Shown piece after piece: positions 42,047 through 51,438 of a stretch of DNA of 64,000 nt; position 1 is the first letter of the stretch; every line of letters starts with the position of its first letter. The position numbers and the translations under genes are program-made. The notes beneath the pieces were generated by a model. It was not told the DNA's origin and made no database searches. It was given only the letters and a program-made list of their open reading frames with translations. The DNA is taken from the NCBI GenBank assembly GCA_030655215.1, contig JAURVZ010000086.1, positions 147,967-211,966 of the forward strand, written 5' to 3'. The DNA is from Pseudolabrys sp. (GTDB lineage Bacteria > Pseudomonadota > Alphaproteobacteria > Rhizobiales > Xanthobacteraceae).

Positions 42047-42988
42047 CTAGTCGTTTCCGGAGGCCTTTCCAAGCGGTTTTTTCGTGGTTATGGCCAGTTC
42101 CGGCAGCGATGAGGCACTTAAAGCACGCGGAATGCCGCCTAGATCGGCCCGCGCATCGCCGACATGCAGTCCGGCCATGGTAAACAGATCGCGCACGGCA
42201 GGTTCCTGTCCGGCGCCCAATTCGACAACCAGCAGGCCGCGGGGCGCCAAAAGGCGCCGCGCCTCAGCGGCAATGGCACGGTAGAAATCGAGCCCGTCAT
42301 GGCCGCCATCGAGCGCCAGCGCGGGATCATAATCGCGCACTTCCGGGTCAAGCGTGGCGATGACGCTATGTTCGATATAGGGCGGATTGGACACGACCAG
42401 ATCGAACGGGCCGCTGACACCATCGGCGATGTTGCAGAGGATGAAATCGCACCGCGATGCCAGATTGAGCCGCCCGGCATTGCCGCGCGCGACGGCCAGC
42501 GCGTCAGGGCTGATATCGGTAGCGATGCCGGTGGCGCTCTTCAGTTCTGACAGCAGCGCCAGCATCAATGCGCCGGAGCCGGTGCCGATATCGAGCAGAC
42601 GCAGCGGCTTGTCACGCGCGCCTTGGGTGTCGATGTAGGCAAGCGCGGCTTCGACGATGGTTTCGGTATCGGGACGCGGATCGAGCACCGCGGGGCTGAC
42701 ATCGAGCATCAGGCTCCAGAATTCCTTGCGGCCGATGATGCGCGACACAGGCTCGTGTTTGAGTCGGCGGGCGGCGAGGGCAGAGACTCGCGCGACCTCA
42801 TCGGCAGTGAGCAAGCGATTGGCTTGCGAGAACAACTTGCTCCGATCCAGCTGCAAGGCATGACCGAGCAACAAGCGTGCATCGGTTTCCGCATTGTCGA
42901 GGCGGGCGAGATTAAATGCGTCGGCCATCAGTCGCTGCGCTTCAGCGATTGATGAGTCAGGTGTGAGTCCGGGGACTGCGGGCATCAT
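42047..42988 (-). CDS. prmC: Peptide chain release factor N5-glutamine methyltransferase
   Basis: HemK-family methyltransferase of 313 residues that methylates the Gln of the GGQ motif in RF1/RF2. Start ATG 42988 is preferred because the frame above it is translated from an intergenic repeat. N-terminal helical domain (AETDARLLLGHALQLDRSKLF), then PVSRIIGRKEFWSLMLDVSPAVLDPRPDTETIV, motif I LLDIGTGSGALMLALL and the catalytic NPPY in DLVVSNPPYIEHS. Lies just downstream of prfA, its substrate gene, with a palindromic repeat between them. Confidence 0.94.
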   Translation of the reverse strand: MMPAVPGLTPDSSIAEAQRLMADAFNLARLDNAETDARLLLGHALQLDRSKLFSQANRLLTADEVARVSALAARRLKHEPVSRIIGRKEFWSLMLDVSPAVLDPRPDTETIVEAALAYIDTQGARDKPLRLLDIGTGSGALMLALLSELKSATGIATDISPDALAVARGNAGRLNLASRCDFILCNIADGVSGPFDLVVSNPPYIEHSVIATLDPEVRDYDPALALDGGHDGLDFYRAIAAEARRLLAPRGLLVVELGAGQEPAVRDLFTMAGLHVGDARADLGGIPRALSASSLPELAITTKKPLGKASGND

Positions 42989-42992
42989 ATAT

Positions 42993-43081
42993 CCGTTCGT
43001 CCCCGCGAAAGCGGGAACCCAGGGCCACAAACGCCGTCGATCAAGAAAGAACTGGGTCGCCGCTTTTGCGGGGACGAACGG
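42993..43081. repeat. Long-arm palindromic repeat between prfA and prmC
   Basis: Perfect 14-base arms CCGTTCGTCCCCGC (42993-43006) and GCGGGGACGAACGG (43068-43081) enclose imperfect inner complementarity. It lies between two genes of the same operon, four bases upstream of the preferred prmC start, so it may weaken read-through or tune relative expression. Same class as the repeats at 40752 and 16788. Confidence 0.85.
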
Positions 43082-43109
43082 AGTTTGGAACGCCCGCCAA
43101 GGGCAATTC

Positions 43110-44189
43110 TCACATCGCGCCTTCGGCCGCCAGCAGTTCGGCCTGATGTTCGGTGACCAACGCGTCGATCAGTTCGTCCACGTCGCCTTCCATCACCGCC
43201 GGCAATTTATAGAGCGTGAGATTGATGCGGTGGTCGGTGACGCGGCCTTGCGGATAATTATAGGTGCGGATGCGCTCGGAGCGATCGCCCGAGCCGATCT
43301 GACCCTTGCGTTCGGCGGCGCGCTCGGCATCCAGCTTGCGGCGCTGTGTGTCGTAAAGCTTGGTGCGCAAGTAAGCCAGCGCCTTGGCCTTGTTCTTGTG
43401 CTGCGAGCGTTCCTCCTGCACGAAGACAATCGTGCCGGTCGGAATGTGCGTGATGCGGATCGCCGACTCGGTCTTGTTGACGTGCTGGCCGCCGGCGCCC
43501 TGCGCGCGCATCGTGTCGATCTTCAGATCGTCGTCCTTGATTTGAATGTCGACGTCTTCGACTTCCGGCAGAACGGCGACGGTCGCGGCTGACGTGTGAA
43601 CGCGGCCTTGCGTTTCCGTATCAGGCACGCGCTGCACGCGATGCACGCCGGATTCGAACTTCATTTTGGCGAAGACGCCGCGGCCATGCACTTCGGCGAT
43701 GACTTCCTTGAGGCCGCCCTTCGAGCCTTCGCTCATGGTGATGACTTCGGTCTTCCAGCCCTGCTTGGCGGCGTAGCGCTCATACATGCGGAACAGATCG
43801 CCGGCGAACAGCGCCGCTTCGTCACCGCCCGTGCCGGCGCGGATTTCAAGAATGGCGTCGTGATCGTCCATCGCGTCTTTGGGGATGAGCGCGAGACGAA
43901 TCTTTTTCTCCAGCGCCTCGTGCTGCGGGATCAGCTCCTGCTTCTCGGCTTCCGCCATCTTGCGCATTTCGGCGTCGGTCGATGAATCGGTCATCATCGC
44001 GTCGAGCTCGGCGATCTCGGTGCCCATGGCGCGATAGGTCTTGATCGCGTCGATCACCGGGCCGAGGTCGGAGAATTCGCGCGACAGTTTGACGTAGTCA
44101 TCGGTGCCAAGGCCTGAGCCGAGTTCGCGTTCGACCATGGCATGGCGGTTGAGCAGGGCATCGAGACGGTGTTGCGGAAGCGAAATCAA
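43110..44189 (-). CDS. prfA: Peptide chain release factor 1
   Basis: RF1 of 359 residues, terminating translation at UAA and UAG. GGQ motif at residues 233-235 in [17 protein letters not shown]; the upstream domain includes [27 protein letters not shown] and the RF1 codon-recognition region [29 protein letters not shown]. Length matches the family. Its ATG overlaps the ptsP stop (ATGA), giving a ptsP-prfA-prmC operon. Confidence 0.97.
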   Translation of the reverse strand: MISLPQHRLDALLNRHAMVERELGSGLGTDDYVKLSREFSDLGPVIDAIKTYRAMGTEIAELDAMMTDSSTDAEMRKMAEAEKQELIPQHEALEKKIRLALIPKDAMDDHDAILEIRAGTGGDEAALFAGDLFRMYERYAAKQGWKTEVITMSEGSKGGLKEVIAEVHGRGVFAKMKFESGVHRVQRVPDTETQGRVHTSAATVAVLPEVEDVDIQIKDDDLKIDTMRAQGAGGQHVNKTESAIRITHIPTGTIVFVQEERSQHKNKAKALAYLRTKLYDTQRRKLDAERAAERKGQIGSGDRSERIRTYNYPQGRVTDHRINLTLYKLPAVMEGDVDELIDALVTEHQAELLAAEGAM

Positions 44190-46453
44190 AGCGGGAGTCC
44201 CTCAGCGGTCGCAAAGTCTTCAAGTGTCTGGCGGATCGAAACGCTGCCAACCGGCTGCGCCAGCGCCGGCAGCAGCGCATCGGCGCCTTTTTGGCAATCG
44301 AGTTGCAGCAGCATCGCCTTCACCGGGCCAACGGACGAGGGCGACAACGACATCGAACGATAGCCGATAATCGCCAGCGCCAGCGCGCCCAATGGCTGCG
44401 AGGCGAGTTCGCCGCACAGCGCCACGGGCTTGCCGTGCTTGGCGGCCTTGTCGGCGATCTCCTTCAGCGCGCGCAAGACCGGCGCCGACAGAGGATCGAA
44501 ACGCTGCGACACGCGTGTGTTGCCACGATCGGCGGCGTAAAGGAATTGCATGAGGTCGTTGGAGCCGACCGAGAGGAAGTCGACGCGCTCGAGCAGCTCA
44601 TCGAGCTGGAACAGCAGTGACGGCACTTCCAGCATGGTGCCGATGTGCACGCGCTCCGGCAGCGAGTGACCGTGGCGGCGCAGATGCGTGAGTTCGACTT
44701 CGACAAGCGCCTTGGCCTGATCGAATTCTTCGACCGTGGCGATCATCGGAAACATGACGCGGATTTCGCGGCCGCCACCGGCGCGCAACAGTGCGCGCAC
44801 CTGGCTGCGCAGCAGGCCGGGACGATCGAGGCCGAGGCGAATCGCGCGCCAGCCGAGCGCCGGGTTTTCTTCTTCGAAGTTGCGCAAGTAGGGCAGCACC
44901 TTGTCGCCGCCAATATCGAGCGTGCGGAAGGTCACGGGTTTCTTGCCGGCGGCATCGAGCACGGTGCGATAGAGCTGCATCTGCTCGCCGGTCCGCGGCA
45001 AAGTCGGCGCCACCATGAACTGCAGTTCTGTGCGGAACAGGCCGATGCCGCTGGCGCCGGTCTCTGCGACATGCGGCAGATCAATGGTCAGGCCGGCATT
45101 CATCATCAGCGCGATGGTGTTGCCGTCCTTGGTGATGCACGGCTTGTCGCGCGCGGCGCGATATTGCGCCTGCCGGCGGGCGCGCAATTTGACGCGTTCG
45201 CCGAAGGCCGCCTCAATGTCCTGCGGCGGCCGCATATGGACGTGGCCGGTCGAGCCGTCGACAATGATGGCGTCGCCCTGTTCGACCAGGCCGGTGGCAT
45301 TGGCGATGTCACCGACGGTCGGAATACCGAGCGCGCGCGCAACGATCGAGACATGCGAGGTCATGCCGCCTTCTTCGAGCACAAGGCCGCGCAATTTCTT
45401 ACGATCGTAGTCGAGTAGCGCCGCCGGCCCCATCGAACGGGCGACGACGATGGAATTGTCCGGCAACTGGTCCTTGCGCGGCGCGTGATCCTGACCCATC
45501 AAAACGCGCATCAGCCGGTTGGCGAGATCGTCGAGATCATGCAGGCGGTCGCGCAGATACGGATCGGAGGCGCGCAGCATTTTCGCGCGGGTGTCGGACT
45601 GCACACGCTCGACGCCGGCTTCGGCGGTGAGGCCGGTGGTAACGGCTTCGCGTATTCTGTGCGCCCAGCCCTGGTCATACGAGAACATGCGATAGGCTTC
45701 GAGCACGTCACGATGTTCGCCGCCGTCGACGACATCGCGATGCTCGACAAGGCGATCGAGATCGGCGCGCAAGGCGGCGATAGCCGCTTCGAGACGCTTC
45801 AGCTCCTTCGGGACGTCGTCGGCGATCACATTGGTGATGACGACGCGCGGCTCATGCAGCACGACATGGCCGAGCGCGATGCCATCGGACAACGACACGC
45901 CTTCGATGTGAATGGCGTGGCGCGCGGCCGGCTCGGCGCCGGGCTTTGCGATCGACGAGAGCTCGCCGGAGGCGATCATCTCGGCCAGCACCATCGCCGT
46001 TGTCTGCAGCGCTTCTTCTTCTTCCTCGACGTAGTTCCGCCGGGCGCGATTCTGCACCACGAGCACGCCGAGCGTATTGCCGGCGCGCAGGATCGGCACA
46101 CCGAGGAAGGAGTGATAAATCTCTTCGCCGGTCTCCGGGCGGAACGAATAGGCCGGGTGGTTCTGCGCGTCCGACAGGTTGATCTTGGTCGCCTCGCTGG
46201 CGACCAGACCGACCAGGCCTTCATCGGCCTCCATGACGGTGCTGTGGACGGCCTCGCGGTTCAGACCTTCGGTGGCGTATAGCTCAAGGGTTCCGTCCAC
46301 GCGCAACACGTAGACAGAGCAAACCTCCGCCACCATATTGGCGGCGATCAGGACGACCACCTTGTCGAGACGATCCTGCGCGCTGACCGGCTCCGCCATA
46401 ACCTCGCGAAGCCGACGCAACAGCACGCGCGGACCGCCCAGCGCGCCACGCAT
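44186..46453 (-). CDS. ptsP: Phosphoenolpyruvate-protein phosphotransferase PtsP (enzyme I-Ntr)
   Basis: Cytoplasmic first enzyme of the nitrogen-related PTS, 755 residues. N-terminal GAF domain (about 20-160) senses metabolites such as glutamine by family knowledge. The enzyme I core follows: N-terminal HPr-binding part (about 180-320), swivelling domain with phospho-acceptor His367 in [17 protein letters not shown], and PEP-binding barrel ([59 protein letters not shown]). It phosphorylates NPr and through it EIIA-Ntr. Downstream of lysC, with a large hairpin between. Confidence 0.96.
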   Translation of the reverse strand: MRGALGGPRVLLRRLREVMAEPVSAQDRLDKVVVLIAANMVAEVCSVYVLRVDGTLELYATEGLNREAVHSTVMEADEGLVGLVASEATKINLSDAQNHPAYSFRPETGEEIYHSFLGVPILRAGNTLGVLVVQNRARRNYVEEEEEALQTTAMVLAEMIASGELSSIAKPGAEPAARHAIHIEGVSLSDGIALGHVVLHEPRVVITNVIADDVPKELKRLEAAIAALRADLDRLVEHRDVVDGGEHRDVLEAYRMFSYDQGWAHRIREAVTTGLTAEAGVERVQSDTRAKMLRASDPYLRDRLHDLDDLANRLMRVLMGQDHAPRKDQLPDNSIVVARSMGPAALLDYDRKKLRGLVLEEGGMTSHVSIVARALGIPTVGDIANATGLVEQGDAIIVDGSTGHVHMRPPQDIEAAFGERVKLRARRQAQYRAARDKPCITKDGNTIALMMNAGLTIDLPHVAETGASGIGLFRTELQFMVAPTLPRTGEQMQLYRTVLDAAGKKPVTFRTLDIGGDKVLPYLRNFEEENPALGWRAIRLGLDRPGLLRSQVRALLRAGGGREIRVMFPMIATVEEFDQAKALVEVELTHLRRHGHSLPERVHIGTMLEVPSLLFQLDELLERVDFLSVGSNDLMQFLYAADRGNTRVSQRFDPLSAPVLRALKEIADKAAKHGKPVALCGELASQPLGALALAIIGYRSMSLSPSSVGPVKAMLLQLDCQKGADALLPALAQPVGSVSIRQTLEDFATAEGLPL

Positions 46454-46472
46454 TGGAGAAGCCCTTATTAGC

Positions 46473-46515
46473 GGCCTAAACCGGCGGCGAATCCGGGGTT
46501 CGCCGCCTTAAGGCC
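46473..46515 (-). terminator. Hairpin between lysC and ptsP
   Basis: Core arms GGCGGCGAA (46483-46491) and TTCGCCGCC (46499-46507), extended by outer GGCC/GGCC (46473-46476/46512-46515). It follows the lysC stop on the minus strand and precedes ptsP, so it may partly terminate lysC transcription. No long T run. Confidence 0.6.
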
Positions 46516-46560
46516 AGCCTATAGCGAATGGGGGCGGTAAGGGGCAAGTTTTGGGGTGGA

Positions 46561-47814
46561 TCAGGCCTTATCCAGCCCGTACAGCGCGTGCAGGGTCCGC
46601 ACCGCCTCGTCGGTCTGGGCGGCCTTGATCAGCACCGAGAACTTGATCTCGGATGTGGTGATGGCGAGGATATTGATCTTCTTCTCGGACAGCGCCTTGA
46701 ACGCCTCGGCGGCGACGCCGGCATGGCTGCGCATACCGATGCCGATGACCGACACTTTGGCGACGTCCGTGGCGCCATCCAGCCGCTCAAAGCCGATCGT
46801 CGCCTTGGCCTTCTCGATGACGACGCGGGCGCGCTCGTAATCGGCCGAGGGCACGGTGAAGGTGAGGTCCGTCGTCGCGCCATCGGCGGTGACATTCTGC
46901 ACGATCATGTCGACATTGATGCTGGCATCGGCCAGCGGCCCGAAGATCGCTGCGGCGACGCCCGGCTTGTCCTGCACGCGGCGGATGGAAATCTGCGCCT
47001 CGTCCTTGGAGAAGGCGATGCCGGTGACGGTTTGCTGTTCCATGATCTCACTCTCGTCGCAGATAAGGGTGCCGATGAAGTTGGCCTTCGGATCGATGTC
47101 TTCCGGCTTGACGAAACTCGAGCGCACGAAGATGCGCACATTGCGCAGCATGCCGAGCTCGACCGAGCGCACCTGCATGACCTTGGCGCCGAGCGAGGCG
47201 AGCTCAAGCATTTCCTCGAAGGCGATTTTCTCGAGGCGGCGCGCATTGGGCACGACGCGCGGGTCGGTGGTGTAGACGCCATCGACGTCGGTGTAGATGT
47301 CGCAGCGTTCAGCGCCGATGGCGGCAGCAATCGCCACCGCCGATGTATCAGAGCCGCCGCGGCCGAGCGTGGTGATGCGGCCGGTGGCTTCGTTCTTGCC
47401 CTGGAAGCCGGCAATGACGGCAACCTGCTTCAACTCGTCGAAGCGCTTGATCAGCTCGGCGCCGTTGACGTCCTTGATGCGCGCCGAGCCATGCACATTG
47501 TCGGTCAGGATCGGCAACTGCCAGCCCTGCCACGACCGCGCATTGATGCCCATGCCTTCGAGCACGATGGCCAAGAGGCCGGCTGTCACCTGTTCGCCAG
47601 TCGCGACCACGGCATCGTATTCGCGCGTGTCATGCAAGGGAGCGGCATCCTTGCACCAAGCAACGAGCTGATTGGTGACGCCCGACATAGCCGAGACCAC
47701 GACGGCGACATCATAGCCGGCATCGACCTCGCGTTTGACGTGGCGCGCGACGTTGCGGATGCGGTCGAGGTCGGCGACGGAGGTGCCGCCGAATTTCATG
47801 ACGAGGCGAGGCAT
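46561..47814 (-). CDS. lysC: Aspartate kinase
   Basis: Cytoplasmic aspartokinase of 417 residues, first step of lysine, threonine, methionine and diaminopimelate synthesis. ATG 47814 gives MPRLVMKFGGTSVADLDRIR with the KFGGTSV nucleotide motif. Further: RITTLGRGGSDTSAVAIAAA, CDIYTDVDGVYTTDPR and KVMQVRSVELGM. Two C-terminal ACT domains (from about residue 265, TGIAFSKDEAQISIRRVQDKPGVAAAIF; and VAKVSVIGIGMRSHAGVAAEAF) give feedback control. In related genomes lysC neighbours ubiG directly; here a UdgX/radical-SAM pair lies between. Confidence 0.96.
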   Translation of the reverse strand: MPRLVMKFGGTSVADLDRIRNVARHVKREVDAGYDVAVVVSAMSGVTNQLVAWCKDAAPLHDTREYDAVVATGEQVTAGLLAIVLEGMGINARSWQGWQLPILTDNVHGSARIKDVNGAELIKRFDELKQVAVIAGFQGKNEATGRITTLGRGGSDTSAVAIAAAIGAERCDIYTDVDGVYTTDPRVVPNARRLEKIAFEEMLELASLGAKVMQVRSVELGMLRNVRIFVRSSFVKPEDIDPKANFIGTLICDESEIMEQQTVTGIAFSKDEAQISIRRVQDKPGVAAAIFGPLADASINVDMIVQNVTADGATTDLTFTVPSADYERARVVIEKAKATIGFERLDGATDVAKVSVIGIGMRSHAGVAAEAFKALSEKKINILAITTSEIKFSVLIKAAQTDEAVRTLHALYGLDKA

Positions 47815-47893
47815 TGAAGATCCCGGCTTTAGCGAAAGGCGCGTAGTCATAGCGGCGAGGTAGCCCGCCTGCAACACTATAGAAACGCAGCCT

Positions 47894-49321
47894 TTAAGCG
47901 GCTTTGCCGGCAAGGGGAAGGAGCTTCGTCACCTGGGACAAATCGTGCACGAATTTGGCGTATTCGGTGCGCTTGCTCTGCTCGTCCGGCAGGCGCAGCA
48001 AATAGGACGGATGCACCGTGAACAGGATGCTCGGGCCGCCGCGGTAGTCGATTGTCTTGCCTCGCAGTTCGGTGATCTTGACGTCCTTGCCGGTGAGCGC
48101 GCGCGCCGCCGTGCCGCCGAGCGCGACCACAAGCTTGGGCTTGATCAGGTTGAGCTCGCGGTCGAGCCACCAGCGGCAATGTTCGACCTCATTATTGTTC
48201 GGCCGCTTGTGAATGCGGCGCTTGCCGCGCGGCTCGAATTTGAAATGCTTCACCGCATTGGTGACATAGGCACGGTCGCGGTCGATGCCGGCCTCAAGGG
48301 CCGCCTTGTTGAAGACCTGTCCGGCCGGGCCGACAAAGGGCTGGCCCGCGAGATCTTCCTGATCGCCGGGCTGTTCGCCGACGAAGACAACGGGTGAATT
48401 ATCTGGGCCTTCGCCGAATACAGTTTGCGTGGCGTTACAGAATAGCGGGCAGCGCTGGCAGGTTTGCGCTTGCTCTTTGAGAGCGGCGAGCGAACCGGCG
48501 GTGGCCGTTGATGGCGGCAGGGTGAAGCCGGTGGCTTTGCGTGGCGCCGTCGGCATCGCCTGGATCATGGCCTTGGCGCGCTCTTCGGCTTGCGCCAGCA
48601 TGCCCGGGATGAGCGCGGCTTCCGGGAGGTTTTTCCAATAGCGCACCGGCATTTCGCTGCGCATCATGGTTGGATTGACGCGCGCCGGATTGAAGGTCGA
48701 ACGGTAATAGCTCAGCCACCATTCTTCCAGCGCGTCTTCGCTCGGCGCCTGACTCTTCGGCACGCCGGGGCCGAAAGTGAGCTTGCTGCGGTCCCAGTCG
48801 AGTGTGCCGTCCGGCGTCAAAATGGTCCAGCGCATATTGGCGAAGCGTTTGACGAAGAACGACGACACATTATTCAGGATGAGATGCTGCGGCTCGAACC
48901 ATGCGACGAAGCGTTCGCCGTCATTGTCCTCGACGCTGCGGAAGCGGACGAAGGCTGTCATCTTGTGCCGGTCGCGGCGGATCGCCTTTTCCATCTGCTT
49001 GAGTTTGTAAACCAGCGGATCGGTGAAGATCGCCAGCAGCATGCGGTCTTCGTTCAGCAGCCGCCACAGCAGTTCATAAAGATGCGCGAAGCGTTCCGGA
49101 TCGCGGTGGCACAGCACGCTGCGGGCGAGATCGACATAAGCGCCGGGCACCGTGAATTTTGGCACTTTCACGTCGGGCGGCGGCGCGTCGCCGAACAGAT
49201 CGGCGTCTCCGGGGCCGCTCCAGGTCACGTCGCGCGGCTTGATCTTGGCGGCAATCAGGCCGCGGACATGATCGCGGAATTCCTCCAGCGACGTTTCATC
49301 CTTCATCCGCAGCCGGATCAT
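47894..49321 (-). CDS. udgX: UdgX-type uracil-DNA glycosylase fused to an N-terminal DUF4130-like DNA-metabolism domain
   Basis: Two-domain protein of 475 residues. Residues about 1-260 form the conserved DNA-metabolism domain found with this system (ESLEEF-type start, LWRLLNEDRMLLAIFTDPLVYKLKQ, MTAFVRFRSVEDNDGERFVAWFEPQH). Residues about 275-475 are a family 4-like Fe-S uracil-DNA glycosylase: cysteines in CQRCPLFC, motif GEQPGDQEDLAGQPFVGPAG and the UdgX loop KRRIHKRP. In that loop, His371 is the position that in known UdgX forms a covalent bond with the deoxyribose after uracil removal. Start ATG 49321 lies four bases after the radical-SAM stop. Same operon, downstream of a LexA-type site. 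Confidence 0.93.
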   Translation of the reverse strand: MIRLRMKDETSLEEFRDHVRGLIAAKIKPRDVTWSGPGDADLFGDAPPPDVKVPKFTVPGAYVDLARSVLCHRDPERFAHLYELLWRLLNEDRMLLAIFTDPLVYKLKQMEKAIRRDRHKMTAFVRFRSVEDNDGERFVAWFEPQHLILNNVSSFFVKRFANMRWTILTPDGTLDWDRSKLTFGPGVPKSQAPSEDALEEWWLSYYRSTFNPARVNPTMMRSEMPVRYWKNLPEAALIPGMLAQAEERAKAMIQAMPTAPRKATGFTLPPSTATAGSLAALKEQAQTCQRCPLFCNATQTVFGEGPDNSPVVFVGEQPGDQEDLAGQPFVGPAGQVFNKAALEAGIDRDRAYVTNAVKHFKFEPRGKRRIHKRPNNNEVEHCRWWLDRELNLIKPKLVVALGGTAARALTGKDVKITELRGKTIDYRGGPSILFTVHPSYLLRLPDEQSKRTEYAKFVHDLSQVTKLLPLAGKAA

Positions 49322-49325
49322 CGCG

Positions 49326-50564
49326 TCACCCAAACAGGTTCATCTGCACCGGCTTTGGCGCAAAGCGCGCATGCAATGTCGCGCTGTCGATGTCCTGCAC
49401 CGGGCGATGGTCCGGCGTGATGATGAACGGCCGGGCGCGGCGCACCGCGCTGGTCAACCGCGTCAGGTCGTCAAGCCGCAAGGTGCGATGCCGCCGTGCC
49501 GCGATCAGCCGGTCGACCGTACGCGCCCCTAAGCCCGGCACGCGCAACAGCACTTCGCGATCGGCCGTGTTGATATCGACCGGGAATTTCTCGCGGTTGC
49601 GCAAGGCCCAGGCTAGCTTTGGATCGATGGCGAGATCGAGCATGCCGGTCGACGACGCACCGGCGGTAATCTCGTCGGCGGCAAAGCCGTAATAGCGCAT
49701 CAACCAGTCGGCCTGATACAGCCGGTGCTCGCGCTGCAACGGTGCGGCGGACAGTGGCAGGGCGCTGCTTGAATCCGGGATCGGTGAGAAGGCGGAATAA
49801 TAAATCCGGCGCAGGCCATAGCCCGCGTAGAGGTTGGCGCTGGTGGTGAGGATGGTGGCGTCATTGGCGCTGTCGGCGCCGACGATCATCTGCGTGCTCT
49901 GACCGGATGGTGAAAACTTCGGCGCCTTGAACAGGGTCTTGCGCGCGTCCTTGCTCTCATCGATGCGCAGCTTCAATCCCGCCATGGTGCTGCGGATCGT
50001 CGTCGTACGCTTCTCCGGCGCGAAGGCCTTTAAGCCGTTCTCGGTCGGCAGCTCGATATTGATCGACAGCCGGTCGGCATAGCGCCCGGCCTGCGCCGCC
50101 AGTTCCTGGCTCGCTTCGGGAATAGCCTTGAGATGGATGTAACCGCGGAAGTGGTGCACCTCGCGCAACTGCCGCGCCACCTCGACCAGTTGCTCCATTG
50201 TGTAGTCAGCCGAGGCGATGATGCCGGACGACAGGAACAGGCCCTCAATGTAATTGCGCTTGTAGAATTCCAGCGTCAGCTTGACGACTTCCTCGACCGT
50301 GAAGCGGGCTCGGCGCACATTGCTGGAGCGGCGATTGATGCAATAGGAGCAGTCGAAAATGCAGGAATTGGTCAGCAGAATTTTTAGCAGGGACACGCAG
50401 CGGCCATCGGGCGTATAGGAATGGCAAATGCCGGCGCCGGTGGTCGAACCGATGCCCGCCTTGCCCTTCGAGTCGCGTTTCGGCGCGCCGGACGAGGCGC
50501 AGGACGCATCGTATTTCGCGGCATCGGCGAGGATTTCGAGCTTGGCTTGGATGGATTTGGACAT
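49326..50564 (-). CDS. Putative DNA modification/repair radical SAM protein, UdgX partner
   Basis: Radical SAM protein of 412 residues. ATG 50564 gives MSKSIQAKLEILADAAKYDA. Fe-S motif CxxxCxxC at Cys68, Cys72 and Cys75 (SCIFDCSYCINRR). The central barrel includes EGLFLSSGI, GYIHLKAIPEASQELAAQAG, LSINIELPTENGLKAFAPEKR and FSPSGQSTQMIVGAD. A helix-hairpin-helix DNA-binding region follows at about 330-365 (VDINTADREVLLRVPGLGARTVDRLIAARRH). The last six residues, QMNLFG, match the bacterial beta-clamp-binding pattern QxxLF. This family is known to co-occur with UdgX; its reaction is undefined. First gene behind the LexA-like site. Confidence 0.92.
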   Translation of the reverse strand: MSKSIQAKLEILADAAKYDASCASSGAPKRDSKGKAGIGSTTGAGICHSYTPDGRCVSLLKILLTNSCIFDCSYCINRRSSNVRRARFTVEEVVKLTLEFYKRNYIEGLFLSSGIIASADYTMEQLVEVARQLREVHHFRGYIHLKAIPEASQELAAQAGRYADRLSINIELPTENGLKAFAPEKRTTTIRSTMAGLKLRIDESKDARKTLFKAPKFSPSGQSTQMIVGADSANDATILTTSANLYAGYGLRRIYYSAFSPIPDSSSALPLSAAPLQREHRLYQADWLMRYYGFAADEITAGASSTGMLDLAIDPKLAWALRNREKFPVDINTADREVLLRVPGLGARTVDRLIAARRHRTLRLDDLTRLTSAVRRARPFIITPDHRPVQDIDSATLHARFAPKPVQMNLFG

Positions 50565-50594
50565 GCTGCCTTCTTTGCCGTTTCCCCGTATACG

Positions 50595-50609
50595 GTTCAC
50601 TGTCTGTTC
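50595..50609 (-). promoter_or_regulatory. LexA (SOS) box of the alphaproteobacterial type
   Basis: GTTCACTGTCTGTTC is an exact GTTC-N7-GTTC direct repeat (GAAC-N7-GAAC on the minus strand), the established LexA site of alphaproteobacteria. It lies 31 bases upstream of the radical-SAM start codon, overlapping the expected promoter (a possible -10 GTATAC lies just downstream on that strand). The divergent ubiG start is 64 bases away on the other side. Confidence 0.8.
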
Positions 50610-50672
50610 TAGATCACCAGAAACGTCAATGCACGTGTTTGTGACGAAGTTCCAATGGGTTAGGAGTTCCCG

Positions 50673-51413
50673 ATGAGCGGCCGGGCTTCCAGCATCGACT
50701 CAGCCGAGGTCGAGCGCTTTTCCCGCATGGCGGCGACCTGGTGGGACCCGAAAGGGCCGATGTCGGCGCTGCACAAGTTCAATCCGCAGCGGCTCGGCTA
50801 TATCCGCGACCAGGCGGCGAAGAATTTCGACCGCGACCCGAAGAAGCTCGACTGCCTGAAGGGCCTGCGCATTCTCGATATCGGCTGCGGCGCCGGCATC
50901 CTGTCGGAGCCTTTGGCGCGCCTCGGTGCGTCCATGGTCGGCGCCGACCCGGCCGAAGAGAACATCGAGGTTGCTCGTACCCATGCCGACGCGACCGGGG
51001 TCGAGGTCGATTACCGCGCCACCACGGCGGAGGCTCTGGCCGAAGCGGGCGAGAAATTCGACATTGTGCTGGCAATGGAAGTGGTCGAGCATGTGGTCGA
51101 TGTGCCGGCCTTCGTCGACAGTTGCGCCACTATGGTGAAGCCGGGCGGGCTGATGATCGCGGCGACGTTGAACCGGACGCTGAAGAGCTTCGCGCTGGCC
51201 ATTGTCGGCGCCGAATATGTGCTGCGCTGGGTGCCGCGCGGCACGCATCAATGGGACAAGTTCGTCAAGCCGGAAGAGCTGGAGCGGGCGTTCGAAGACT
51301 CCGGTCTTGATATCATCGGCGAACGCGGCGTCATCTACAATCCGCTGGCGGATCGATGGCAGTTGTCGTCGGATATGGATGTTAATTACATGATGGTTGG
51401 CACGCGCAAATAA
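50673..51413 (+). CDS. ubiG: Bifunctional ubiquinone O-methyltransferase
   Basis: SAM-dependent methyltransferase of 246 residues carrying out both O-methylations in ubiquinone synthesis. [31 protein letters not shown] at residues 14-44 is the UbiG signature. Motif I is [21 protein letters not shown] (near 65-85), followed by [11 protein letters not shown] and [33 protein letters not shown], the conserved UbiG membrane/substrate segment. ATG 50673 has AGGAG upstream. Divergent from the SOS-type cassette. Confidence 0.96.
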   Translation: MSGRASSIDSAEVERFSRMAATWWDPKGPMSALHKFNPQRLGYIRDQAAKNFDRDPKKLDCLKGLRILDIGCGAGILSEPLARLGASMVGADPAEENIEVARTHADATGVEVDYRATTAEALAEAGEKFDIVLAMEVVEHVVDVPAFVDSCATMVKPGGLMIAATLNRTLKSFALAIVGAEYVLRWVPRGTHQWDKFVKPEELERAFEDSGLDIIGERGVIYNPLADRWQLSSDMDVNYMMVGTRK

Positions 51414-51438
51414 TTTCGTTTCGAAATGAAATCCTGAA

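Noticed and set aside
41806..42072. 88-codon minus-strand frame between prmC and DUF4167
   Set aside because: No recognisable domain and it overlaps the end of prmC; codon pattern is not convincing. Left as non-coding.
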